Of a DNA stretch of 64,000 bases, positions 17,523 through 26,214 are shown piece after piece (position 1 is the stretch's first letter; the number at the start of each line of letters is the position of its first letter). The DNA comes from Aquipseudomonas ullengensis. GTDB lineage: Bacteria > Pseudomonadota > Gammaproteobacteria > Pseudomonadales > Pseudomonadaceae. The stretch lies in the NCBI RefSeq assembly GCF_014174475.1, contig NZ_JACJUD010000001.1, positions 186,001 to 250,000 on the forward strand, written 5' to 3'. A program made the translations under genes and the position numbers. The notes beneath the pieces were generated by a model. That model saw nothing but the letters and a program-made list of their open reading frames with translations, was not told the origin of the DNA and searched no databases.

Positions 17523-19460
17523 ATGAACCTAAGCAATCTAGCAATATCCATTGCCAGAACGGGCATGGTCACTGCGCTGGCAATAACTGCCCCCGCATTC
17601 GCAGGCCAATCCAAACCGGCATCTCCCCAGCCGGATTTCGGCCCTAACGTCACTCTATTCACCCCGCAAACCCCGCTGAGCGAGATCAACGCAAAACTGC
17701 TGAGTTTTTCCTCAGAGCCCGAATTCAGTCAGAACCGGCATGCCGTTTTCTTCATGCCTGGGGTCTATGGCAGTGATGCGGGACAGAACGATCCGGCTAC
17801 CGCCACGGGCATCGTCAACGCCGAAATCGGTTACTACACGGCGGTGTATGGCCTGGGCCGCTCGCCGGAAGATGTGCTGATCAACGGCGCCCTGCACGTC
17901 GAGCCGAAGCAGGAAAACCCCTACGGCAATCCGCAGGATGATTCCCTGGAATCGAACTCGCTGACCAAGTTCTGGCGGTCGATGTCCAACCTGACCATCA
18001 ACCCCATCCAGCGCCCCGTGGGCGACGACGCGCTACTGCCCTATCCCGAGGGCATCGCGCCACCGAATACCCTGCGCTGGGCCGTATCCCAGGCCGCACC
18101 GCTGCGCCGGGTCAACATCCTCGGCAACCTCGAACTCAGTGGCCACTACGGGGCCTATGCCTTCGGCACCTACATCGCCAACAGCCAGGTACAAGGCTCG
18201 GTGATCAGCGGCGACGGCACGATGCAAAAGGCCCAGGCCCACTGGTACACGCGCAACAGCACGATCGGCCAATGGGATGGGCGCGCGGTCAACTACCTCT
18301 TCTCCGGCGTGATCGGGGCGCCTGCCAGCAATTTCGCTGCGAACGGCATTACCAACCTGCAAGCAACGCCGGCATCGCGCGAGGCGCCATTCCTCTACGT
18401 CGACGAACGCAAGCGCTTCAACGTCTTCGTGCCCCACGCCAAAAGCTACGCGTCCGGCCATGACTGGGAGGTCTCGCCGCAGGCGGGCAAGCAACTGCCG
18501 ATCCAGACGTTCTATATCGCCAAGCCCAGTGACTCGGCGGCCACCATCAACGCGCAGTTGCGTCAGGGCAAGAACCTCATCGTCACCCCTGGCGTGTACC
18601 AGCTCAGCGAAGCCATCAAGATCAGCCGCCCGGGGACCGTGGTACTGGGGCTTGGCTATCCGTCGCTGACGCCGACAACCGGGAAGTCCGCTATCGAGGT
18701 GGGCAATATCACCGGGGTGATGCTGTCCGGCCTGATCATCGATGCCGGTCCGAAACAGTCCAACGTGCTGGTGAAAGTCGGGCAACCCGGTAGTTATGCC
18801 GGCGAGCAACACGACCCGACCACCCTGAGCGACGTTTACGTTCGCATCGGTGGGCCGCAGCTCGGCAGCGCGAAGACCAGCGTCGAGGTCAACAACAGCA
18901 ACGTGATCCTCGATCACAACTGGCTGTGGCGCGGTGACCACGGCACCGGAACAGCCTGGGGCGAGAACAAGGCGGACCATGGCCTGATCGTCAACGGTAA
19001 CGACGTGAACGCCCTGGGGCTGTTTGTCGAGCACTACCAGAAGAACCAGGTGATCTGGAACGGCGAGCGCGGCCGCACCCTCTTCTACCAGAGCGAGATG
19101 CCCTACGACCCGCCAAGTCAGGCCGCCTGGATGAACGGCAGCAAGCAAGGCTTTGCCTCCTATGTGGTCGCGCCAGGAGTGAAATCCCACGAGGCCACTG
19201 GCCTGGCGATCTACACCCTGTTCGTCATGGGCCAGGACATCTTCGCCTCCAGCGCCATCGAGGCGCCGGTATCGCCGCGGGTGAAACTGCAAGCCATGAC
19301 CAGTTCGGTGATCGCCGGCTTCGGCGGCATTCGACACGTGGTCAACGAGGTCGGCCCGACTGCCTCGGCCGCCGCGCCGAACGGTGCGATTTACCGCATG
19401 ACCTCAGTGATTCGACTGGACGCGTTCCCCTCGACAGCACAAAAGAAAAAGCACAAGTGA
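17523..19460 (+). CDS. Exported protein with a predicted parallel beta-helix fold, unknown function
   Basis: This 645-residue protein starts at MNLSNLAISIARTG and has a signal peptide ending near PAFA (residue 29). Much of it is short repeating strand-turn units (for example VNILGNLELSGHYGAYAFGTYI and IEVGNITGVMLSGLIIDAG, then DVYVRIGGPQLGSAKTSVEV and NSNVILDHNWLWRGDHGTG), the pattern of right-handed beta-helix proteins such as pectate lyase-like and carbohydrate-active proteins. Similar proteins in pseudomonads are usually annotated only as hypothetical or given doubtful names. I see no certain catalytic residue. It stands alone between hairpins and ends in a lysine-rich tail (AQKKKHK). A role on polysaccharide outside the cytoplasm is plausible, not shown. 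An ATG-like start at 17454 would hide the signal peptide and is rejected. Confidence 0.8.
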   Translation: MNLSNLAISIARTGMVTALAITAPAFAGQSKPASPQPDFGPNVTLFTPQTPLSEINAKLLSFSSEPEFSQNRHAVFFMPGVYGSDAGQNDPATATGIVNAEIGYYTAVYGLGRSPEDVLINGALHVEPKQENPYGNPQDDSLESNSLTKFWRSMSNLTINPIQRPVGDDALLPYPEGIAPPNTLRWAVSQAAPLRRVNILGNLELSGHYGAYAFGTYIANSQVQGSVISGDGTMQKAQAHWYTRNSTIGQWDGRAVNYLFSGVIGAPASNFAANGITNLQATPASREAPFLYVDERKRFNVFVPHAKSYASGHDWEVSPQAGKQLPIQTFYIAKPSDSAATINAQLRQGKNLIVTPGVYQLSEAIKISRPGTVVLGLGYPSLTPTTGKSAIEVGNITGVMLSGLIIDAGPKQSNVLVKVGQPGSYAGEQHDPTTLSDVYVRIGGPQLGSAKTSVEVNNSNVILDHNWLWRGDHGTGTAWGENKADHGLIVNGNDVNALGLFVEHYQKNQVIWNGERGRTLFYQSEMPYDPPSQAAWMNGSKQGFASYVVAPGVKSHEATGLAIYTLFVMGQDIFASSAIEAPVSPRVKLQAMTSSVIAGFGGIRHVVNEVGPTASAAAPNGAIYRMTSVIRLDAFPSTAQKKKHK

Positions 19461-19485
19461 GCTGACCAACAGCCTCCGCCAGACA

Positions 19486-19519
19486 GCAAAAACCCGCCTC
19501 CCTGGATGCGGGCTTTTGC
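19486..19519 (+). terminator. Rho-independent terminator
   Basis: GCAAAAACCCGC pairs with GCGGGCTTTTGC (one mismatch, loop of ten). The A-rich left arm and T-rich right arm suit termination in both directions after the beta-helix gene. Confidence 0.75.
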
Positions 19520-19638
19520 ACGCCTGCAGAACGCCATTTCAAGGCAAAAACGGGCGCTGATCGCCCTCAACCTGGCATCCGATATTGAGCAAAAAAATAC
19601 GCCCGCCTATCGTGCCAACGGCTCGCCACGATGGGCCT

Positions 19639-19665
19639 CGGCGACCCTTCACAAGAGGGTCGCCG
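19639..19665 (+). terminator. Hairpin upstream of the periplasmic protein gene
   Basis: CGGCGACCCT pairs perfectly with AGGGTCGCCG (loop of seven) and is followed by ATCTTTCC. It could be a second terminator or a leader structure for the gene at 19784. Confidence 0.5.
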
Positions 19666-19783
19666 ATCTTTCCAAACGCGTCTGCCACGGTCTGCCGGCT
19701 ACCCGCCAGACAGAACCGGGCCTGGGCTCGGTATGAGCCCGGACGACGCATCCCGCATGAGCCAGAATAAAAAGGAACACGCC

Positions 19784-20509
19784 ATGCACCCAAGACAGGC
19801 ATTGTTGGCTTTATTGCTCTGCCCACTCCTGGCCTTCGCCCAAGGCCCTGCTGAAAACCTGCAAAGCATTCGCTACCTGGCCTTCAGCACCACCAGTCAT
19901 CTGTTGCTGCACTACAACGCCACGATCGGCACCGCCGACCCGCGCTATGCCGAGAAGTACCGTGACGACCTGCAGCAACTGAGCGCACAGCTGCAACAGA
20001 TCCCCTCGCCCGAGCTGCAGAAAGCAGGCGAAGACCTGAAAGCCCGCATCACCGACCTGGAGCGCCAGACCGGTGACGATGTCGATCTCTATCCCATCTG
20101 GATCAACCCCATCCTCGAGGCACAGGCCAGCCTCGACGCCATGGCGCAAAAGCTCTACCAGGCCAGCCCGCCTACGGACACGGCGACGCAACGGCTGGAC
20201 AGCCTGACCCTGAACACCCAGCGCCTGCTGCTGTTCTACCAGACCCGCGCCTTCGGCTCGCTGGCGGTGTACATCGACGAGTTGAAGCAGGGTGCTCCCG
20301 AGAACCTGGACCAGGCCATTGAGCAAGACTTCGCCACGCTGCATGGCAGCATGCCCGGTGAAGCCCAGGAACTGGCCAAGCTGCAGCGCAACTACCACTA
20401 CATCCGCCGCCACCTGCTGCAACAACAGGGGGAATTCGTTCCCGACAGCGTGGCCTTCTACCTGGAGCAGATCAGCTCAGGCAGCCAGGAAATCGCGAGC
20501 CGGATATGA
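19784..20509 (+). CDS. Periplasmic helical protein of unknown function
   Basis: This 241-residue protein has a clear signal peptide (MHPRQALLALLLCPLLAFA) and then a mostly helical, glutamine- and leucine-rich body (YRDDLQQLSAQLQQIPSPEL, RLDSLTLNTQRLLLFYQTRA, KLQRNYHYIRRHLLQQQGEF). I do not recognise a named family. The helical repeats with conserved aromatic residues suggest a periplasmic four-helix or sensor-like fold. The start at 19784 has AAAGGAACACGCC upstream; a longer frame from 19631 crosses the hairpin and is rejected. It lies upstream of an efflux pump gene on the same strand, with about 140 bases between, so co-transcription is possible but not certain. Confidence 0.75.
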   Translation: MHPRQALLALLLCPLLAFAQGPAENLQSIRYLAFSTTSHLLLHYNATIGTADPRYAEKYRDDLQQLSAQLQQIPSPELQKAGEDLKARITDLERQTGDDVDLYPIWINPILEAQASLDAMAQKLYQASPPTDTATQRLDSLTLNTQRLLLFYQTRAFGSLAVYIDELKQGAPENLDQAIEQDFATLHGSMPGEAQELAKLQRNYHYIRRHLLQQQGEFVPDSVAFYLEQISSGSQEIASRI

Positions 20510-20651
20510 GCACTCTTCCCTGCGGGGTCGGGAGCTAGCCAGCACAGACTTCGTGCACAGGCGACTTCATTCACCCCGCCTGCTGCGGCATGATCTGGGA
20601 CCCATCACCGCTGGCCTGGCGCGCCTCGACGCCCAGTAAGGACTCCTCCGC

Positions 20652-22094
20652 ATGACCGGCAACGCCGCCGCGCCGCGCCTCAGCCCCGCCCAGCTGCGCA
20701 ATGTGCTGGCCGGGCTGATGCTCGCCCTGTTCATGGCCGCCCTCGACCAGACGATCGTGGCCGTGGCCCTGCCCGATATCGCTCGCAACCTGCCCGGCAG
20801 CGAACTGCTGGCCTGGGTGGTGTCCGGCTACCTGCTGGCGATGACGGTGAGCACGCCGATCTTCGGCAAGCTGGGCGACCTGCTCGGGCGGCGGCGCCTG
20901 CTGGCCGGGGCCATTGCCCTGTTCGTGCTGGCGTCGCTGCTTTGCGGCCTGGCCCAGGACATGCCGCAACTGGTGCTTGGCCGCGTGCTGCAGGGCATCG
21001 GTGCTGGCGGCGTGCAGGCCATCACCCAGGCGCTGGTCGGTGACCTGATCGCCCCCGCCGAACGCGGCCGCTACCAGGCCTGGTTCAGCGGCATGTTCGC
21101 CCTGGCCAGCCTGATCGGCCCGCCGCTGGGTGGCCTGTTGAGCAGCCAGTGGTCCTGGCGTTGGGTGTTCTGGGTCAACCTGCCGCTGGGCGTGCTGGCC
21201 ATACTGCTCAGCCTGCGCAGCACCGCCGGCCTGGTCGAGAAGCGCCGGGCTGCGCGCATCGACTACCTGGGCAGCGCCCTGCTGATTCTCGGCCTGGGCA
21301 ACCTGCTGTTGCTGATCAGCCGCCTCGGCCAGCAGCCAAACTGGCAAACCGCAGAGAACGGCCAGGCCCTGCTGCTGGCCGTGGTCGGCCTGGCATTGTT
21401 CATCGTGCAACAGCGGCGCAGCGCCGAGCCGCTGATCCCCCTCGGCCTGCTGCGCATCCCACCGGTGCGCGCCGGCTGGCTGCTGCTGTTCTTCGCCAAC
21501 TTCCAGGCCGTCGGCCTGGCCGTGCTGATCCCGCTGCATGCCCACAGTGCTGGCGGGGCCGGCGCCAGCCAATTGATGGCCCTGGCCTTCGGTGCGCCAC
21601 TGGGCGCCTTTATCGCCGGCAGCCTGAGTGCGCGCCTGGGCCGCTACAAGCCGATGATTCTCTGCGGCACCCTGCTGATGCCCATCGCGCTGGTGCTGCT
21701 GGCCCTGCTACCGAACGACCAGGCGCTGCTGCAGATACCCGCCCTGCTGCTGTGTGGCGCCGCCCTCGGCATGCAGTTCCCCACCTCGCTGGTGGCGGTA
21801 CAGAGCGCCGCGCCGGTCAATGACTTGGGCGTGGCGACGGGTGTCTGCGGGCTGTTTCGCGGGCTTGGCGGGGCGTTGGGAGTGGCGTTGCTGTCCAGCC
21901 TGCTGTGGCACTTGCTGCCGGGCTTCGATGCGGGGGCACTGTCAGAAACCTCCGGTAGCGTCTCGGCACTGGACGACAACTTGCTACGCCAGGCCTTCCG
22001 CACCCTGCTGCTGATCGATGCGGGGATCGCCGTGCTGCCACTGCTGATCGCCCTGAGCCTGGAAGACCGCACCCTCAGCCGGCGCCTGAGCTGA
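20652..22094 (+). CDS. DHA2-family (EmrB/QacA-type) drug efflux transporter
   Basis: This 480-residue major facilitator has around 14 membrane helices. Family landmarks are LDQTIVAVALPDI in helix 1, WVVSGYLLAMTVSTPIFGKL and the motif A loop GDLLGRRRLL between helices 2 and 3 (near residue 77), LVLGRVLQGIGAGG in helix 4, and SLIGPPLGGLLSSQWSWRWVFWVNLP (motif C and the loop to helix 6). Such proton-driven exporters remove drugs and amphipathic compounds. The start has AAGGACTCC upstream. There is no adjacent membrane fusion or TolC-like gene, so it probably works alone. Its substrate is not evident. Confidence 0.88.
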   Translation: MTGNAAAPRLSPAQLRNVLAGLMLALFMAALDQTIVAVALPDIARNLPGSELLAWVVSGYLLAMTVSTPIFGKLGDLLGRRRLLAGAIALFVLASLLCGLAQDMPQLVLGRVLQGIGAGGVQAITQALVGDLIAPAERGRYQAWFSGMFALASLIGPPLGGLLSSQWSWRWVFWVNLPLGVLAILLSLRSTAGLVEKRRAARIDYLGSALLILGLGNLLLLISRLGQQPNWQTAENGQALLLAVVGLALFIVQQRRSAEPLIPLGLLRIPPVRAGWLLLFFANFQAVGLAVLIPLHAHSAGGAGASQLMALAFGAPLGAFIAGSLSARLGRYKPMILCGTLLMPIALVLLALLPNDQALLQIPALLLCGAALGMQFPTSLVAVQSAAPVNDLGVATGVCGLFRGLGGALGVALLSSLLWHLLPGFDAGALSETSGSVSALDDNLLRQAFRTLLLIDAGIAVLPLLIALSLEDRTLSRRLS

Positions 22095-22110
22095 GGGCGG
22101 CGCCGCTTGG

Positions 22111-22136
22111 GTAGGAGCGAGCTCTGCTCGCGAAGC
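22111..22136. repeat. REP-like palindrome GTAGGAGCGAGC type
   Basis: A short imperfect palindrome (GTAGGAGCGAGCTCTGCTCG and its return arm) just after the efflux pump gene has the style of Pseudomonas REP sequences and may protect the mRNA 3' end. Confidence 0.55.
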
Positions 22137-22210
22137 TTTTGCGCGGCGAGCCTAGCCCACATCGGAGCAACGCGGGTTTCACCCACCCTACACGGAGTCT
22201 TTTTCAACTC

Positions 22211-22316
22211 GTCATCCCCGCGAAGACGGGGACCCAGTAGCCGGCAGCTCCGCGCATTCCTGCATCACCGAGCGGGCTAAAGCCCCTCTGGGTCCCCGCC
22301 TTCGCGAGGACGACGG
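22211..22316. repeat. Intergenic repeat R1 (GTCATCCCCGCGAAG family)
   Basis: A palindromic unit beginning GTCATCCCCGCGAAG and ending CGCGAGGACGACGG contains GCATCACCGAGCGGGCTAAA. Its near-copy R2 at 22440-22593 shares the right half almost exactly, and related shorter units occur at 54056-54160 and 58202-58267. The 565-base gap between the pump and Cache genes is made mostly of such repeats and no gene. Confidence 0.7.
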
Positions 22317-22354
22317 AGGTAGGGGGATGCCTTACGGTAATCACCCACAGCTAT

Positions 22355-22384
22355 GTAGGGTGGATAACGCTCCGCTTATCCACC
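22355..22384. repeat. GTAGGGTGGATAACGC palindrome, single
   Basis: A palindrome from GTAGGGTGGATAACG to CGCTTATCCACC is the same unit that appears as half of composite repeats at 50036-50114, 52973-53049 and 60708-60786. Confidence 0.65.
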
Positions 22385-22439
22385 ATCACGTACAGACAGG
22401 CAGCTTCATCCGTATTGGATTGACGAATATTTCCAACCC

Positions 22440-22593
22440 GTCATCCCCGCGAAGGCGGGACAGCAGCTTTATCGCTGAACAGCGCTTGCGCTGGCCCGAA
22501 GGGGAATAACCCAGTAGCCGGCAGCTTCGCGCACACCTGCATCACCGAGCGGGCTAAAGCCCCTCTGGGTCCCCGCCTTCGCGAGGACGACGG
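22440..22593. repeat. Intergenic repeat R2
   Basis: This is a second copy of R1. It differs by an extra block of nearly 50 bases (about 22460-22508) that itself contains the palindrome CAGCGCTTGCGCTG. The conserved right half starts at CCCAGTAGCCGGCAGC. One copy 125 bases from the other suggests local duplication. Confidence 0.65.
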
Positions 22594-22659
22594 AGTAAGA
22601 GGGGCACTACGGGCAGGGCCGGTGCAGCGAAACCCGACAATCCGAACCCATGACGACGC

Positions 22660-23514
22660 TTACTTGGACTCGCGGTAGTAACCCACCGCCACCAGGTAGT
22701 GACCGACCTTGCGCAGCAGCGCGTGCTTGTCTTCGACCTTGCCGGTTACCGGGTTCTTCCAGCGGTAGTCGTAGCCACCGCTGTCGGCCTTTTGCATTTG
22801 CGCCAGGATCGGCGTGCCAACCGGCTTGCCTTCCGGGTCCTTGATGGTGGCGAAGTTCACCCCGATCAGGCGCAGGTTGTAGCCGTGGGCGACATAGCGC
22901 TGGGTTTCCAGGTCGACGACGAAGACGTACAGGTCATCCTCGCGAAAATCCGCCGACAGCTCGTTGATCGCGCGAATGCTGTTCCCCGCATCTGCCGCGA
23001 TGGACTTGGCCGCACGTGCCAGCAGTTCTTCGGCCTGCTGCGGCGTGGCCCGTGGCAGGTAGTGACCGACCGCGATGATGCGTTCGCCCACCCGGCGGAA
23101 GAACACCTGCTTGCGCTCCACACGGCCGTCCGCCCAGTTCTTCCAGCGGTACTCGGCGCTCTGCACGCCGGCGTCCTCGCTGGTGCCCAGGGCTTTCTGG
23201 AAGGCCTCTTTCAGCTCCGGCGCCAGCACCTTGGACACGTCACGGCCAATCAGCACCGCCGATGGCCCGCCGCTGGCGAGCATCATGCCGTGGGTGTCGA
23301 CGACGAACACGTAGCGGTCCTCCTCGATGAACTCGCCCTGGCGGCTGAAGGCGGCCAGGGAGGCATCGCCCTGCACCTGATAGTAGTCCACCGCCCGCTC
23401 CAGCAGCTGTTTGGCCTGGTCGGCATCGGTGCTTTGCGCCTGGTCGGCATGACAAACCTGGCTGATGCTTAACGACAGCGTAAGCAGGTAACCCAGAAAG
23501 CTGAGGATGCGCAT
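22660..23514 (-). CDS. Periplasmic protein with two tandem sCache_2 domains
   Basis: This 284-residue protein has a signal peptide (MRILSFLGYLLTLSLSISQVCHA) and two similar single-Cache domains, recognisable from repeated pieces: RYVFVVDTHGMMLASGGPSAVLIGRD, then YRWKNWADGRVERKQVFFR and GERIIAVGHYL in the first, and DLYVFVVDLETQRYVAHGYN, then YRWKNPVTGKVEDKHALLR and HYLVAVGYY in the second. Cache domains bind small ligands in chemoreceptors and kinases, but here there is no membrane helix or output domain, so it is likely a soluble periplasmic sensor or binding protein. I start at 23514 because the leader fits and CGGAG lies nine bases upstream. It follows the sulfatase gene on the same strand with an 86-base gap; joint expression is possible. 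Confidence 0.88.
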   Translation of the reverse strand: MRILSFLGYLLTLSLSISQVCHADQAQSTDADQAKQLLERAVDYYQVQGDASLAAFSRQGEFIEEDRYVFVVDTHGMMLASGGPSAVLIGRDVSKVLAPELKEAFQKALGTSEDAGVQSAEYRWKNWADGRVERKQVFFRRVGERIIAVGHYLPRATPQQAEELLARAAKSIAADAGNSIRAINELSADFREDDLYVFVVDLETQRYVAHGYNLRLIGVNFATIKDPEGKPVGTPILAQMQKADSGGYDYRWKNPVTGKVEDKHALLRKVGHYLVAVGYYRESK

Positions 23515-23600
23515 GGTTGGCGTACTCCGGTAAGGGCAGTGGCCGGGCACAAGCGCCCGGCAAAAGGGAAATGTCGCGAACGACTACGCCACAGTAAAGC

Positions 23601-25244
23601 TCAAGGCGCAGGCTTCGCTAAAGGCGGGAAGACCACCCCGACTTGCTTGGCGTAACCCATCCAGGCCTGTTTCAAACGCTGCACAAGCTCTGGCTGGGTG
23701 GCGGCCAGGTCGTTATTTTCGCCGCGATCGCGCGCCAGGTCGAACAATTGCCACTGTGGCGGCTGCGGCGCATCGCCAAAACCGACCTGCGGACGCATGC
23801 CCAGCAGCTTGAGGTTGCCCTCGCGGTAATAGGCGTTGCCGAACAGTTCGCCGGCCAGCGCCTGGCCCTCATGCGGGCTGCCCTGCCCGGCCAGCAGCGG
23901 CAGCAGCGACTTGCCGGTGATCGGATGCTTGTCCGCCTGGCTGGGCAGCGGCAAACCGGCCAGGGCGAGGAAGGTCGGCGCCAGGTCATCGACCCGCGCC
24001 ACGCCGTTCTCGCGACCCTGACGTTGCAGCGCCTTGGGCATGTGCACTAGCGCCGGCACGCTGATGCCGCCTTCGCCGGTGGTGCCCTTGAACAGGTGCA
24101 GCGGCGCCGCGCTGACTTCCGCCCAACGCAGGCCGTAGTCGATCTGCGAGCCGCGACGGCCAAGGTTGGCGTAGCTGTTATCGGTATTCGGCCCCACGGG
24201 GTAGAACTGCGCGTGGTTTTCGCCAGCCGCGCCGTTGTCGGACATGAACACGATCAGGGTGTTGTCGTACTGCCCGCTGGCGCGCAGGTAGTCGAGCAGG
24301 CGACCGATGTTGTGGTCGAGGTTGTCGACCATGGCCGCGTAGATCTCCATCTTGCGCGCCTCGACCTTCTGCTGCTCGGCGCTCAACTGAGCCCACTGCG
24401 GCAGCTTGGGATTGGCAGGCAGCGGCTGCGCCGGCTGGAAGTCCGCCGCCAGCAGGCCGAGCTTTTTCATCCGCTCGATGCGCGCCAGGCGCACGCTGTC
24501 GTAGCCCTGGTCGTAGCGCCCCTGGTACTTCTGCAGGTAGGCCTCGGGCGCCTGCAGCGGCCAGTGCGGCGCGGTGTAGGCGGCGTAGGCGAAGAACGGC
24601 TTGCCGTCCTTCGGGGTGTTCTGCAGGTAGCCGATCAGCTTGTCGGTGTAGAAGTCGGTGGAATAGAAATCCTCCGGCAACTCCACCGGCTGGCCGTTCT
24701 CGCGGTAGTTCACCTGCTCGATCTTGGCCGGTGCCGTGGCGGCCGGTTTGAAGTGCGCCGCGCCACCTTCGAGCAGGCTGAACGACTGCCCGAAACCACG
24801 CTTGTCCGGGCCTTGGTCGGGCGCCAGGCCGAGGTGCCACTTGCCCGCCATCAGGGTGTGATAGCCGCCCTCGCGCAGCAGCTCGGCAATCGAATAGCTG
24901 CGCTGATTGAGGTAGCCCTCGTAGCCCGGCTTGCCGCGCTGGAACGGCTGCAGCCCCTCGGCCATGCTGCCCAGGCCGGCCAGGTGATTGTCGGTACCGG
25001 AGAGCAGCATCGAACGGGTCGGCGAGCAGGTCGGCGCGGCGTACATGCTGGTCAGCTGCAACCCGCTGGCGGCCAGGCGATCCAGTTGCGGCGTGCTGAT
25101 CTCGCCGCCGAAGGCACCCAGGTCGGAGTACCCCAGGTCGTCGGCGACGATTACCAGAATGTTCGGTCGGGTATCGGCGGCCACGGCATTACCGGCCACC
25201 AGCAGACCGAGCAGCAGGGCTTGAGACAAGGAATTCAGGCGCAT
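23601..25244 (-). CDS. Exported arylsulfatase (type I sulfatase)
   Basis: This 547-residue sulfatase hydrolyses sulfate esters. A signal peptide (LSQALLLGLLVAGNAVAA) is followed by RPNILVIVADDLGYSD, which supplies the paired Asp calcium ligands (residues 35-36), and the maturation motif C-S-P-T-R at 73-77, where Cys becomes formylglycine, then MLLSGTDNHLAG. Other active-site pieces are MAGKWHLG (Lys, His), APHWPLQAPE (His) and FMSDNGAAG (Asp, Asn). The start at 25244 has GAGAGG upstream. No sulfatase-maturating enzyme is encoded in this window. It would scavenge sulfate or desulfate an aromatic sulfate. The well-studied P. aeruginosa AtsA is cytoplasmic, so the leader here is a difference worth noting. 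Confidence 0.92.
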   Translation of the reverse strand: MRLNSLSQALLLGLLVAGNAVAADTRPNILVIVADDLGYSDLGAFGGEISTPQLDRLAASGLQLTSMYAAPTCSPTRSMLLSGTDNHLAGLGSMAEGLQPFQRGKPGYEGYLNQRSYSIAELLREGGYHTLMAGKWHLGLAPDQGPDKRGFGQSFSLLEGGAAHFKPAATAPAKIEQVNYRENGQPVELPEDFYSTDFYTDKLIGYLQNTPKDGKPFFAYAAYTAPHWPLQAPEAYLQKYQGRYDQGYDSVRLARIERMKKLGLLAADFQPAQPLPANPKLPQWAQLSAEQQKVEARKMEIYAAMVDNLDHNIGRLLDYLRASGQYDNTLIVFMSDNGAAGENHAQFYPVGPNTDNSYANLGRRGSQIDYGLRWAEVSAAPLHLFKGTTGEGGISVPALVHMPKALQRQGRENGVARVDDLAPTFLALAGLPLPSQADKHPITGKSLLPLLAGQGSPHEGQALAGELFGNAYYREGNLKLLGMRPQVGFGDAPQPPQWQLFDLARDRGENNDLAATQPELVQRLKQAWMGYAKQVGVVFPPLAKPAP

Positions 25245-25428
25245 TGCAACCTCTCTTGTTGGATGCCGCATGCTACGCAGTCACCGCGGCATTCGTGTCC
25301 ATCGCCAGCCGGCAACCCGCAGATGCGCGCCGCCGTCGGATAAAACGCCCACACGCCTTTCGAGACCCAAAGCCTGGGTATCCGCGTGGGCGAAACCAGT
25401 GGCTGGCGGAGCATGGCTCCGCCGGCCG

Positions 25429-26214
25429 TTACTCTTCGAAAATCGCCACCGCGCGGACGAAACCGGCCGAGGCGTGTTTGATCTTGTAGGGGAAGCACGA
25501 AACCTGGAAGCCGCTGGCCGGCAGGCTCTCCAGGTTGGCCAGTTTCTCCATCTGGCCGTAGCCGATATCGCGCCCGGCCTTGTGCCCTTCCCAGATGATC
25601 GAGGCATCGCCGCTGGCGGCAAAACGCTCGCGGGTGTACTTGAACGGCGCATCCCAGCTCCAGGCATCGGTGCCGACCACGCGCACGCCGCGCTCCAGCA
25701 GATACAGGGTGGCCTCGCGGCCAATGCCGACGCCGGCATCGAGATAACCCGGCTGACCGAACAGTGCGCCGGCACGGGTGTTGACCAGGACGATGTCCAG
25801 CGGCTGCAGCTCGTGGCCGATGCGCGCCAGCTCGGCTTCCACCTCGGCGGCAGTCACCACATGGCCGTCCGGCAGGTGACGGAAGTCCAGTTTCACACCG
25901 GGCTGCAGGCACCACTCCAGCGGCAGCTCGTCGATGCCGAACGCCGGCTTGCCGCCGTCGGTGGTCGAGGCGTAATGCCAGGGCGCATCCATGTGCGTGC
26001 CGCTGTGGGTGGTGATATTCAGGCGCTCGGCGGCCCAGGACTCGTCACCGGGCAACTGGTCCTTGGACAGGCCGGGAAACATCGCCGCCATTTCCGGCCA
26101 GCCCTGCTGGTGGTCCATGTAGTCGATCTTCGGCAGCAAGGGCGGCGGATCGGTGTAGGGGTTGTTGTCGAGGGTGACGGAAAGGTCCACCAGACGGCGT
26201 TTAGTCGATTTCAT
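25429..26214 (-). CDS. Cyclase-family metal hydrolase (KynB-like fold)
   Basis: This 261-residue protein carries the cyclase/kynurenine formamidase signature HSGTHMDAPWHY (H-x-G-T-H-x-D-x-P-x-H, near residues 70-81), where His and Asp bind metal. Family members hydrolyse amides or lactones or cyclise small molecules. It is the last gene of the minus-strand catabolic operon and its start overlaps the end of the SDR gene by 14 bases. GGAG lies nine bases upstream. In this setting it could open a lactone or hydrolyse an acyl intermediate of ring-cleavage. That is inference; the tryptophan route has no other gene here. Confidence 0.85.
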   Translation of the reverse strand: MKSTKRRLVDLSVTLDNNPYTDPPPLLPKIDYMDHQQGWPEMAAMFPGLSKDQLPGDESWAAERLNITTHSGTHMDAPWHYASTTDGGKPAFGIDELPLEWCLQPGVKLDFRHLPDGHVVTAAEVEAELARIGHELQPLDIVLVNTRAGALFGQPGYLDAGVGIGREATLYLLERGVRVVGTDAWSWDAPFKYTRERFAASGDASIIWEGHKAGRDIGYGQMEKLANLESLPASGFQVSCFPYKIKHASAGFVRAVAIFEE

